A DNA stretch of 64,000 nt from Pseudomonadota bacterium (GTDB taxonomy: Bacteria > Pseudomonadota > Alphaproteobacteria > Rhizobiales > Devosiaceae). Positions within the stretch are counted from its first letter, which is position 1, and each line of letters opens with the position of its first letter. The translations under genes and the position numbers were made by a program. Under the pieces are notes generated by a model, which was not told the origin of the DNA, did no database searches, and saw only the letters and a list, made by a program, of their open reading frames with translations. The stretch spans positions 32,260 to 96,259 of the forward strand of contig JAEWBN010000017.1 in the NCBI GenBank assembly GCA_023391095.1, read 5' to 3'. Of this stretch, positions 50,996 to 59,353 are shown piece by piece.

Positions 50996-51295
50996 CTATT
51001 CTAGATCGGTGACGGGCGACGCTTCAGATGCAGCGACCTCGGCCTGCCGAGTTGCCGCGTCCTTGAACGCACCCGTCGCAAGACCGTGCGCCAGAACGGC
51101 CCGGCCGTCCTCGGGGTCGCCGCCCACTTGCGCATAGCTGACTGCAACCGTGGTCCAGCCGGGCTGGCTTCGGCGCTCTTCGATAGCGGCGTAAACGCGT
51201 GCCTGTATGACATTGCTCAGCCAGAATTTCGGATCGGCATGGACGTCAAGCAAAACCGCGAAGTCGTCTTCAGAGATTGAAATGGTCTTGGACAT
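50996..51295 (-). CDS. Small phage protein downstream of the tail fibre
   Basis: A 99-residue acidic, mainly helical protein (SISEDDFAVLLDVHADPKFW, IQARVYAAIEERRSQPGWTT). It follows the fibre gene by 2 bp and precedes a terminator, the position where fibre-assembly chaperones or small fibre-associated proteins are often found. No family recognised. Confidence 0.65.
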   Translation of the reverse strand: MSKTISISEDDFAVLLDVHADPKFWLSNVIQARVYAAIEERRSQPGWTTVAVSYAQVGGDPEDGRAVLAHGLATGAFKDAATRQAEVAASEASPVTDLE

Positions 51296-51297
51296 GG

Positions 51298-52788
51298 TTA
51301 CCCCACAAGGAAGCCAGAGAAGAAGTTGTAGCCGTTCACTCCGTCGGTGAGGCCCGCACCGAGGGGTACGAAGACGCCGATGTAGTCGCCGGCAGCCATG
51401 AGAACGTCGGCACCGCTGGAAACAGACTGGTTCGACCCAACGGTGAATACGGCCGGGGCCAGCTCTATGCCATTACGCGCAAGGCGCACCCGAAGCGCAG
51501 CAGCCGTAGCTTGATTGATCACTCCGAAGTCGAAGTGGTAGAGGCCCGCAACAGGAGCCGTGAAGAAGCCGCTGCTGGGCACGAATGCGTTTCCGACATT
51601 GTGTCGCATGGAATAGGAGCTGAGGTAGGCCCCCTGCGCTACCGCTCCCGTCGCAATGCCAGAAAAGGCAATCTTTTGCGGGATCAGAACCTGACCCCCA
51701 TTTGGGTTGAGCTCCAAATTGAAGTTGGTGCCAAAGTTTACAGACGATCGTGGTTGCGCCCAAACCGTGCCCGACGCCCTCACGCCAATGTCCAACTCGA
51801 CATTGCCGCTACGAATGGATGCAGCCATTGCAGCGTCTGATACGCCGCTCGTGGCGGGCGCACCAGGCGTCCCGCCGAGGACTTGCAGACCACCCTTGTT
51901 CGCAACCGGGGCCACACCAATACCGAGAGCGCCAGTCATCTGGTCTCCGGCCTTATTGACTGTTTCGTCAATGTGGGCGACGCGGCGCCAAGGCGACCAT
52001 GTGCCGTTGAATCGTCCTCGGACAAACTTCCCGCCAATAGCCCCGCCGGTGAAGTAGGCTGTCAGCTCCTGATAGACCTGCGGAACCCCGCTCAGGACTT
52101 TCACATCTACATAGAAGTAGCTGCCGGGCGCGGGATGGTTGGCGTTCGACGGCCCCACGATCTTGTTGAACGGGCCGGGAGCAATGATGTCGTTGAGATT
52201 GGTGGTTCCATCAACATCAGTAGCTGCTGGCTCGGCAGCAGAGCCGATAGCAGCGCGCGCTGCGGCTGCATTGGCCGCCGCCAGGATTTCACGCGCCTTC
52301 GGGGTAAGATCGGTCAGGGCGGCGGTATTTGCGTCGGAGAAATATGGCAGCTTATTTGCTGCGCCCGTCAGCCCTACCAGCGAGCGAGCGGCTGCCGTAA
52401 AGGCCGTCCGCGCCTTCGCGCCCGCCCCGATGAAATAGCTGAGCCAGTTGCCGCCAGTGCCATCGATCGCAGCCTCGGCGGTCAAATTTCCACCTTTGAG
52501 CATGTTGATCATGCGCTGGCTGAAATTCTCCAGGCGCACGCTGTCTGGCACCCGATAGATCGAATAGGCCTGCGCCGTCTGCGCAGTGCCGGCGAACGGA
52601 GCGACGAGTGTGATCTGGGTGTTGCTGTCGACGCTCAGCACCACAGCCATCTGGCCGATCCGGTTATATATCTGGTCGCCCGGCTCGACATTGGTCAGCC
52701 AGGCCGTCCCCTGTCCCGTCACCGTTGCGGTCGCCCCGAAGGTGGCGGTCCCTGTGCGGTAATAGGGCTCGATTTGCGACAGTGGCAT
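51298..52788 (-). CDS. Tail fibre with pyocin-knob-like and C1q-like domains
   Basis: A 496-residue fibre protein. The N-terminal 70 residues (ATVTGQGTAWLTNVEPGDQI) look like a short beta-rich attachment domain; an Ala-rich helical region follows; about residues 200-270 (FYVDVKVLSG, GKFVRGRFNGTWSPWRRVAH) resemble the pyocin knob; the C-terminal 110 residues (SGFFTAPVAGLYHFDFGVIN, then NFFSGFLVG at the end) match the pattern of C1q/TNF-like trimeric jelly-roll domains. Probably the receptor-binding protein. GGGAGG precedes the ATG. Confidence 0.8.
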   Translation of the reverse strand: MPLSQIEPYYRTGTATFGATATVTGQGTAWLTNVEPGDQIYNRIGQMAVVLSVDSNTQITLVAPFAGTAQTAQAYSIYRVPDSVRLENFSQRMINMLKGGNLTAEAAIDGTGGNWLSYFIGAGAKARTAFTAAARSLVGLTGAANKLPYFSDANTAALTDLTPKAREILAAANAAAARAAIGSAAEPAATDVDGTTNLNDIIAPGPFNKIVGPSNANHPAPGSYFYVDVKVLSGVPQVYQELTAYFTGGAIGGKFVRGRFNGTWSPWRRVAHIDETVNKAGDQMTGALGIGVAPVANKGGLQVLGGTPGAPATSGVSDAAMAASIRSGNVELDIGVRASGTVWAQPRSSVNFGTNFNLELNPNGGQVLIPQKIAFSGIATGAVAQGAYLSSYSMRHNVGNAFVPSSGFFTAPVAGLYHFDFGVINQATAAALRVRLARNGIELAPAVFTVGSNQSVSSGADVLMAAGDYIGVFVPLGAGLTDGVNGYNFFSGFLVG

Positions 52789-52798
52789 GGTGCCTCCC

Positions 52799-53548
52799 CT
52801 AAATCTTGATAAAGCCGGGCGTGACCGTCACGGTCCCGCTCCAGGTCGATGCGTAATTGGATGTATCGACGAGGGAGCAGCGCGCGCTCTCGGGTCCATC
52901 GCGCTTCTTGTCGATGGGCCCGCCAGGCCCCTTCGTGTCGAGGATGTAGGCAGGCCAGCCATTGGGGTCACCGCCATGCGTCCAGCCCTGGCGCCATCCC
53001 CCGTTCGGGAAATAGAGTGCATTGCCAGGGGGGTAAGGCACCCCGGCACCGCCACCCTTGACGGACTGCTTGCGCCGCAGGCGCACCTCGTTGCCGGACT
53101 TCTCGAACCGGAAGAGCCGCGCCAGGGGGCCTACCCGCTCAACAATCGCGGATCCACCATCGAGCAAATGCCGCTGCCCTTCCTTGAGCAGCTTTGGGAT
53201 TTGCTCCCCAAGGTATGTGGACGGATTGACCGTGCGGGTGAGGTTCACCTCGACCTCGAAATAATTGGCACTTGATGGAAGGTCGCAGACGTAGCTGAGG
53301 CCGCTGTCCCACTCCTGTGGCAGAATGGCCGCCATGGACATGCAACTGGATTGCTGGAAGCCGAGGAAGTCGGTGCCTATGTCGAAGCCATAGACATTGG
53401 TCTTGGGGAAGTCAGGAAAGGCGATGCTGAACCCGGTTAGCGTGACCGCAGCCGAAGGGAGCAATTGGGCGGCCGGGCGAAGCGTGGACCACACCTCTCG
53501 CCCACCCTCGGTGTGGATGATGTCGTTGCCGGAATTGTAAACTGGCAT
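52799..53548 (-). CDS. Phage tail-tip or fibre-associated protein
   Basis: A 249-residue protein with no recognised family. It is rich in Gly, Pro and aromatic residues, with beta-like stretches (AAVTLTGFSIAFPDFPKTNV, YFEVEVNLTRTVNPSTYLGE) and a Gly-rich loop region GAGVPYPPGNALYFPNGGW. It starts 2 bp after its upstream neighbour and ends 10 bp before the fibre gene, so it is part of the host-recognition module. Confidence 0.65.
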   Translation of the reverse strand: MPVYNSGNDIIHTEGGREVWSTLRPAAQLLPSAAVTLTGFSIAFPDFPKTNVYGFDIGTDFLGFQQSSCMSMAAILPQEWDSGLSYVCDLPSSANYFEVEVNLTRTVNPSTYLGEQIPKLLKEGQRHLLDGGSAIVERVGPLARLFRFEKSGNEVRLRRKQSVKGGGAGVPYPPGNALYFPNGGWRQGWTHGGDPNGWPAYILDTKGPGGPIDKKRDGPESARCSLVDTSNYASTWSGTVTVTPGFIKI

Positions 53549-53550
53549 GG

Positions 53551-54348
53551 TCAGAAGCCCACTGAGCGAAAGGCGGGTGCCGCCATCGAGCCTGCGTAGC
53601 CGGGCTCGGTAACCACCACTCCCCCGGAAGCGGAGCGGACGGCGCCCTGGTTGACGTCAAGGGTTGGCCCGAGGTTGAGAGCGAAGGGGCTGGTTGAAGC
53701 GCCCCGGCGAAGATAGGACCGCGAGGAATTGACGATGCCGCGGGCAAGAACCAGATTTGAGCCAAGCTTTCCGAACATGGGCTGGCCTGGGTCAGCAGCC
53801 CGAGTCCTGAAAACGTAAACCCTGTAGCTCAGGGCGATCGCGGGCAGTTCGGCCGAACCCGACATGGCCGTCTCGCGCAGGTAGATACCCGAACTGGTGG
53901 CATAAACCGACACCTGCCGGGCGCCAGACGCGGCGTCGTACTGGATCTGCCAGCCGTCCGGCACGCGACGTCCATCAAGCGCCACCATGAACTTCGGTAC
54001 GTATCCCAGGCCATGGCTGGCCAGCAGAATGTCCGTCTCGCGTGAGTTGCCGAATACCGTAAAGCCGACGCCTGCAACTCCGCCGCCTGCAATGGGACCG
54101 GCGTCCCACTTGACCCCATAAAATCGGCTTCGAACAGGCAGCGCACTATGCGTAACAGCTACCTCGACCGGCCCATAAGCCACTTCGTATTGGAAGCAGT
54201 TCGAATGAAAAGTCAGAAGGTCGAGATAGTCGCCGGGGTCGCGAGCCGGACGGTTTCGAAACGCGTTGATATCGAAGACGCTTCCGACACTGGACGGCTC
54301 GGCAAAACAGGCAACAACGTTCTGGTCTTTGAAACTCCGGATAGGCAT
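53551..54348 (-). CDS. Phage tail-tip or fibre-associated protein
   Basis: A 265-residue protein located directly after the J-like hub (3 bp gap). It contains beta-rich segments (FQYEVAYGPVEVAVTHSALP, ASHGLGYVPKFMVALDGRRV) reminiscent of phage structural domains, but no family is recognised. The C-terminus is Ser/Gly-rich (RSASGGVVVTEPGYAGSM). Likely a fibre or fibre-adaptor protein by position. Confidence 0.65.
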   Translation of the reverse strand: MPIRSFKDQNVVACFAEPSSVGSVFDINAFRNRPARDPGDYLDLLTFHSNCFQYEVAYGPVEVAVTHSALPVRSRFYGVKWDAGPIAGGGVAGVGFTVFGNSRETDILLASHGLGYVPKFMVALDGRRVPDGWQIQYDAASGARQVSVYATSSGIYLRETAMSGSAELPAIALSYRVYVFRTRAADPGQPMFGKLGSNLVLARGIVNSSRSYLRRGASTSPFALNLGPTLDVNQGAVRSASGGVVVTEPGYAGSMAAPAFRSVGF

Positions 54349-54351
54349 GGC

Positions 54352-57300
54352 TCACCCGAAGCTGAAGTTGCCGGTGGACAAGACGTCACCGTTGATCAGG
54401 TTGAGGATGAGCGCCCCGTTCGTGGAGCGCAGTGTCTTGGTCGCTCCATCCACCAATGCCAAAGGCGTGCCGTCATCGGCATAGAACACGGTTCGACTGG
54501 CCTGCAGTCCAATGGTCGCGACCCCACCGATCAGGTCAATAAACAGCATGCCGATGGCTACCGTTGTGCCGTTGTTGGTGGTTTGAAGCCTGATCGCCCA
54601 ACGGGAGTCGGGTCCACCCGGACCGTTGGTGACTTCACCCTTCATCAGCACTTCGGCGGCGCTGTCGCCGATCACAGCCCGCAAGGCATCCAATCGGGTA
54701 GCTTCGGCGGTAACCCTGCCGTCGACGCTCTGCACCAGCGTGGTGACCCCGCTGATCGCCTGGGCGACATCGTTCTCAACCTGCGCCTGGACAACGTCGA
54801 TACGTTCGGAGATGGCCGTGGTGTTGCCGTCTATCCGGCTCACTTCGGTGCGCAAAGTTTCGGAGACCACGGCTGAAGCATGCAGAGCCTCAGAGTCGGT
54901 GACAAGTTGCCCCTGCCCTTGTTCGGCACCCAGAACAGCCGCGGCCAGGATGGCGTTTGCTTGCCGCCGCGTGGTCGTGGTCGCCGAGGCGATCTCTGCG
55001 TTGGTTGCAGCAACACGCGTTTCCACGTCGGTGAGTTGGGCAGCCAGGGCTGCGACCGCTTCGCCCAGCGTGGCGTAATCCCCGATTTTCTCCCAGAAGT
55101 CGGTGTCTGTCGGCAACGTTCCGGCTGGCGCGTTGACGTCCATGCGGTAAAGGCCGCCGCCGTATCGGACGATGGCGTTCACGTCATAATCGACCAGCGG
55201 GTCATACTCGGGCGCCGCAGCGATGTCGGCGAGCTGCGCCTGAATGTTGCTCAGCTCATTGGTGATGGCCGGCAGCTGTTCCTCCAGGAACTCATGGACA
55301 TTTTCGAGGGTCTCGTTGAGTTCTGGCGTCAGATCACCAGGGCCGAACGGCCCAAGTGTGACATTGGGAACCTCGCCAAGCTCGAATACCCGCTTGGTCC
55401 ATGGGCCCTGTAGCACCCCAACGGCTGCCACGCGCAAGACCAGCTTCTGCGGCAAAACAGGCACGGTGAACCGGTTGGCCATCCCGCTGTAAACCGGTGT
55501 CCAGGTCTTTTGAGCCTCCGGCAGGGTATCCTCGTCATAGCTGACCTCAGCGACATAACCGCCGATGGCACCAGCCGAGGGCTGCCACATCGCGTCAAGC
55601 TCAAGCTGAGCGATGCCAGGTCGCAGCTCTGCATATAGCCCCAGAAGCAGCGGACGGGCAGGATTTGTCGGCGGCAGCACGGGCGGGGTCCAGGGCGATG
55701 GCATGACCTCGGTGCCATCGGCCAGATAGACTTCGGGCGCATCGATCACCGCAAGCACGTCGACCTTGCCCGCCGAATTGGGGACGGCCGAGACAACCAG
55801 CCCATTGAACGGCCGCGTTTCGCCGGCGCAGATCAGCACATGCGCGGCCTCTGAGCGCCCATCCGGCAGGACGGAAGCCAACGATCCCATCGACGCCGAG
55901 ACCACGGCACGGTCCGCCGCATTAAGGGTGATGGCGCGACCGACAATGCTGTCGGCCCGGCACGGGCCCCATTCCTGTCCGGTTTTGCCGCGGATGATCA
56001 GATAGGCGTCACCGGTCACCGCCTTAGGGTCTCGGTCAATGGTCAGCACGTTGCCAGCCAACCCGGCCAGCGCCACCGTCTCTACGGCCTCGATAAAGGG
56101 ATGCTGCACCAGGATCGGCTCGCCCCGGACAAGGAGTTTGCCTTCCCACTCGGCTGTGAAGCTGACGAATTCGCGGTTATAGGCGTTGACCGCCGCTTCG
56201 GTGACGCTCTCCCGCCAAGCCTGCTCATGGTTGGTAATGCCGAACCATTCAATCTTCTGCGGCAGGTCGGACCCGACCGACGCCAGCGACGCCTTGACCT
56301 CGCGGGTCTGCCAGATCGTTTCGTCGATAAAGCTGCCCGTGACGCTATCAGGCTTCTCATCATCGAACAGCACCAGCTTATGACTGAAGCTGCCGCGCAC
56401 CACGTTGCGCGGGGTGAATACGGCACGCTTTATCAGTTTGGGCTCTAGGCGCACGAAGCCGATCCGGCCTCCCATGCGGACAGCCTGGGCGCGCCCGGCG
56501 CGCAGGACGGCGCGTAGCGCATCTTGCAACGTCCAGGAGCGGTCGAAGATCGCATTGAATGTGTCGCCTCGGGCCTGCCAGGTGGCAGCAAGCGTGGCAA
56601 GTTGCGCCAGGTCGAACCGTGACGTCGACAAACCAATGGAATAGTCACTGTTCATCAACAGATCAGCCACGACCCAGGCAATCGATCGCGTCTTCTGCTC
56701 GACCCAAGCCGAGCCATTCCAAACCGGCAGGTAGCGTTCGGCCGTGACGCGGACCTGGTTGGCCGAGAACTGGCTGAGCTGCTCATTGGCCCGCACCTTC
56801 ATCGCCAGCAAGGTACAGTTGGGGGGCGTCACGAAGTCTGTGAGATAGCCGCGCAGGCCCGTCCACACCACGCGATTGACCGCCTCGCCATTGTCAGGGG
56901 CAAACGCCTCATCAGCAAGAAAACGCACGCGATAGCGGCCGGGCGTGACATTGGCGGCACGGCTCATGCGTTGCGGCGTTCGGGTCGCGGCGCTGATCGT
57001 CTCGGCAAACAGGTTGACCCAGCCGCCGATCGGGGCGCCGGCATTGTCGATAAGCTGGTACTCAGCCCGTAGCGCGATCGAGTTCGGATCGACGGCCCGA
57101 CCACTTGCCCGCCACAATCCGCCTGGAAACGCAAAGTCGACGGCCAGCCGATTGACGGTCGTGCCGGCCGCGTTGACGACGAACGGGCCCAGCACGGCCG
57201 CAGGATCGGGCACGGTCTGCCCCGACACTTCGCTCGATGTGACCACGTTGGCCGGAAATAGCGTGATCGCCTGCCCCGGCTGGATGATCTGGAACTGCAG

Positions 57301-58008
57301 GTCGGAAAAGCTGGAGCTATAGCCGCTCGCCGCGCTCCAGGCCTGGGTCTCCCCAATGTCGATCTGCTCGATATCAGCCTTGCCCGCGGTCACATGAAAC
57401 AGCTGGTAAAGATACTGGTCGTTCCCCTCAAATTCAGAATAGGGCCGACTGGCATGGCGGGGCGCAAAGCGCAGGCGGCCGTAGAGCACCGGCAACGGCT
57501 CCAGTGGCGCTGCCTGGTTGGATGCGGCGTTCACGGAATAGACCGTGTTTGCAGCCGCTGTGTCCTGCTGTGGCGGAGGCATCAGCGCGTTGAGCAACAG
57601 CGAGCCACCAACGAGAAGAGCGGCTGACGCCACCGACGCCATCACCGAGCCAGCGCCGAATATGGCAGCACCGATCATCGGCGCCGCAATCGACAAGGCC
57701 AGCGATGCGATCAGGCCGATGATCTGCTTGCCCTGCCCATCGCCCTGCCCGCCCCCGCGCGGCACGGCGACAAAGGTAATGACCTCGCCCGGTCTAATGA
57801 TCCGCACAGCCCAGACGCCACGCAACACCGGCTCGCCATCGAGCACGGCAATGGTCGGAGCTGAGAAGGTCAGCTCATGGGCGGCGATGATCTCGGCAAT
57901 GGCCATGGGCCGGTCCAGCTCGATGGTGCGCTCGGCCGCGCCGAACGGACCAGTGAGCAGCACGGCTTTGCCGCCCGCCGCCATGTGAGGGTCGTGAAAA
58001 GTCATCAA
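54352..58008 (-). CDS. Central tail tip hub protein (gpJ-like), with a gpI-like N-terminus
   Basis: A 1218-residue protein. Residues 1-150 resemble the tail assembly protein gpI: a ubiquitin-like start, GRGGGQGDG-type glycine loop and a hydrophobic stretch of about 65 residues. The rest matches tail tip hubs: EPLPVLYGRLRFAPRHASRP, YLYQLFHVTAGKADIEQIDI, a WVVADLLMNSDYSIGL block, fibronectin-like repeats around residue 800, a coiled coil, a chitin-binding-like module (YDVNAIVRYGGGLYRMDVN) and a C-terminal beta domain. It binds the cell surface and opens the tail channel. Confidence 0.9.
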   Translation of the reverse strand: MMTFHDPHMAAGGKAVLLTGPFGAAERTIELDRPMAIAEIIAAHELTFSAPTIAVLDGEPVLRGVWAVRIIRPGEVITFVAVPRGGGQGDGQGKQIIGLIASLALSIAAPMIGAAIFGAGSVMASVASAALLVGGSLLLNALMPPPQQDTAAANTVYSVNAASNQAAPLEPLPVLYGRLRFAPRHASRPYSEFEGNDQYLYQLFHVTAGKADIEQIDIGETQAWSAASGYSSSFSDLQFQIIQPGQAITLFPANVVTSSEVSGQTVPDPAAVLGPFVVNAAGTTVNRLAVDFAFPGGLWRASGRAVDPNSIALRAEYQLIDNAGAPIGGWVNLFAETISAATRTPQRMSRAANVTPGRYRVRFLADEAFAPDNGEAVNRVVWTGLRGYLTDFVTPPNCTLLAMKVRANEQLSQFSANQVRVTAERYLPVWNGSAWVEQKTRSIAWVVADLLMNSDYSIGLSTSRFDLAQLATLAATWQARGDTFNAIFDRSWTLQDALRAVLRAGRAQAVRMGGRIGFVRLEPKLIKRAVFTPRNVVRGSFSHKLVLFDDEKPDSVTGSFIDETIWQTREVKASLASVGSDLPQKIEWFGITNHEQAWRESVTEAAVNAYNREFVSFTAEWEGKLLVRGEPILVQHPFIEAVETVALAGLAGNVLTIDRDPKAVTGDAYLIIRGKTGQEWGPCRADSIVGRAITLNAADRAVVSASMGSLASVLPDGRSEAAHVLICAGETRPFNGLVVSAVPNSAGKVDVLAVIDAPEVYLADGTEVMPSPWTPPVLPPTNPARPLLLGLYAELRPGIAQLELDAMWQPSAGAIGGYVAEVSYDEDTLPEAQKTWTPVYSGMANRFTVPVLPQKLVLRVAAVGVLQGPWTKRVFELGEVPNVTLGPFGPGDLTPELNETLENVHEFLEEQLPAITNELSNIQAQLADIAAAPEYDPLVDYDVNAIVRYGGGLYRMDVNAPAGTLPTDTDFWEKIGDYATLGEAVAALAAQLTDVETRVAATNAEIASATTTTRRQANAILAAAVLGAEQGQGQLVTDSEALHASAVVSETLRTEVSRIDGNTTAISERIDVVQAQVENDVAQAISGVTTLVQSVDGRVTAEATRLDALRAVIGDSAAEVLMKGEVTNGPGGPDSRWAIRLQTTNNGTTVAIGMLFIDLIGGVATIGLQASRTVFYADDGTPLALVDGATKTLRSTNGALILNLINGDVLSTGNFSFG

Positions 58009-58020
58009 TTGCCTGTTTGG

Positions 58021-58428
58021 TTAGGCTGGAATGTGAAAACGGAACTTGCGCCAGCCGATAGCCTCAAGGCTCGGCAGCGTATCGGCGACAACGCCGCAGT
58101 CTTCGATGGCATGCACGATGATCCCACCATCCTCGGCCAACCAAGTGCCGATATGATAGCCGACAGTGTTGCGGGCCATGGTCACCAATGCCCCGTCAAC
58201 GGGCATTCCGACCTCGACCCAGCGCAGCCGTTCCGGATGCGCGGCAATGGCGGCAGCAATGGCAGAGCGCCCTGCCTCGCCGGGCATGGCGAAGTCCGGC
58301 ATTTCCCTGCCGAACAATTCCCGCTGCAGCACACGAGCCGCGCCGTAGCAATCCAGCGTCCCTGGCTTGCGCCCGCCCAGATCGTAGGGCGTTCCTATCA
58401 GGGCGTTGACGATATCGACCCGGCTCAT
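58021..58428 (-). CDS. Phage NlpC/P60-type tail peptidase (gpK-like)
   Basis: A 135-residue cysteine peptidase. The catalytic Cys is in GRKPGTLDCYGAARVLQREL (about residue 26) and the catalytic His in TVGYHIGTWLAEDGG. It corresponds to the NlpC/P60 domain of lambda gpK, thought to cleave peptidoglycan or trim the tail during assembly or entry. Start overlaps the preceding gene by 4 bp; the hub gene follows after 12 bp. Confidence 0.88.
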   Translation of the reverse strand: MSRVDIVNALIGTPYDLGGRKPGTLDCYGAARVLQRELFGREMPDFAMPGEAGRSAIAAAIAAHPERLRWVEVGMPVDGALVTMARNTVGYHIGTWLAEDGGIIVHAIEDCGVVADTLPSLEAIGWRKFRFHIPA

Positions 58429-58991
58429 GCGCCACCAAACAGGCCGGGGAATTCCGCCGCCGAGAATGAACGACGCGGAAAGCCCTTGTTGAGCAGGTCG
58501 ACAAATGTCGCACTGCCTTCGAGCCGCAGCACTGTGGCGGTGACGATGCGCATGGTCAGCTGGTCGATTATCATGTCAGGCGCATTGCTGGGCGTGTAAA
58601 CACCCGTCGCCAGGTTCCGCACGGCCACCCACTCGCGATAGATCACCTGCGCCGAAGCGCGCACTCGGGCGGCTGACTGCAGCTTTGGCCAGATCGTGCG
58701 TGGCACATTGTCCAAAGACAGCTTGAGCGAACCGAAATTGGCCTCGCTCTGCTCTGGAAGGCTCACCTGCATGGCCAGCGGTTCGAAGGTCTTGACCTGG
58801 CCTGCAAAGAGCGGCGCCGTGCTCTCGTAGCGTAGATCCCACGCCCGGTTGTCGAGCGCCACCCGCACGCTGTCGGCATTGCCGTTGCCGTCGTCGAAGG
58901 CGGGGTGCAGCAGTTCGAGCGTGTGCACCACATAGTCATCGGCCGGCGCGACGGCATAAGCCTCGGCAAGCGCTGCGCTCCAGTCTGGCAT
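58425..58991 (-). CDS. DUF1833-type tail protein (gpL-like position)
   Basis: A 188-residue phage protein resembling the DUF1833 family: YVVHTLELLHPAFDDGNGNA at the N-terminus, then SLKLSLDNVPRTIWPKLQSA and VYREWVAVRNLATGV in the middle and FPRRSFSAAEFPGLFGGA at the C-terminus. It occupies the position of lambda gpL between the M-like and the NlpC-type genes and overlaps both by 1-4 bp. Confidence 0.82.
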   Translation of the reverse strand: MPDWSAALAEAYAVAPADDYVVHTLELLHPAFDDGNGNADSVRVALDNRAWDLRYESTAPLFAGQVKTFEPLAMQVSLPEQSEANFGSLKLSLDNVPRTIWPKLQSAARVRASAQVIYREWVAVRNLATGVYTPSNAPDMIIDQLTMRIVTATVLRLEGSATFVDLLNKGFPRRSFSAAEFPGLFGGA

Positions 58992-59353
58992 CAGTATCCC
59001 TCCACATCGAGCTGGAAAGACACGGACTGACGCCGGGATCCGGCCGCGCCAAACTGATAAGGCTCGACAAATGAGCAGGTCCGCTCTTCATAGGCTGCGC
59101 CGGTCCAAATCGGCATGGTGAAGGGCAACGTGCCGTCCACCAGGGTGTCTCGCACCCAAGCCTTGAAGATCAGAAACTGCGCGTTGGTCATATGAATTGT
59201 CATATCGAGACTAGCCGTATTGAGGCTGACATTGCGCCGCCGTCGACGGTTCCCGCCATCCATGTCGGTGGAGAGCGGCGGCTGAAAGCCGATTCCTCTT
59301 AAGCTATCGACTGCCGGCTTGTGCGGCACGGACGCTGGCCAAGTTTGCGCCAT
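58991..59353 (-). CDS. Minor tail protein, gpM-like position
   Basis: A 120-residue structural protein following the tape measure gene (1-bp overlap). An Arg-rich segment (GGNRRRRRNVSLNTA) precedes a beta-rich core (FLIFKAWVRDTLVDGTLPFT, SRRQSVSFQLDVEGY). The place and length suit the gpM / phage minor tail family that caps the tape measure; the sequence match is weak. Confidence 0.72.
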   Translation of the reverse strand: MAQTWPASVPHKPAVDSLRGIGFQPPLSTDMDGGNRRRRRNVSLNTASLDMTIHMTNAQFLIFKAWVRDTLVDGTLPFTMPIWTGAAYEERTCSFVEPYQFGAAGSRRQSVSFQLDVEGY

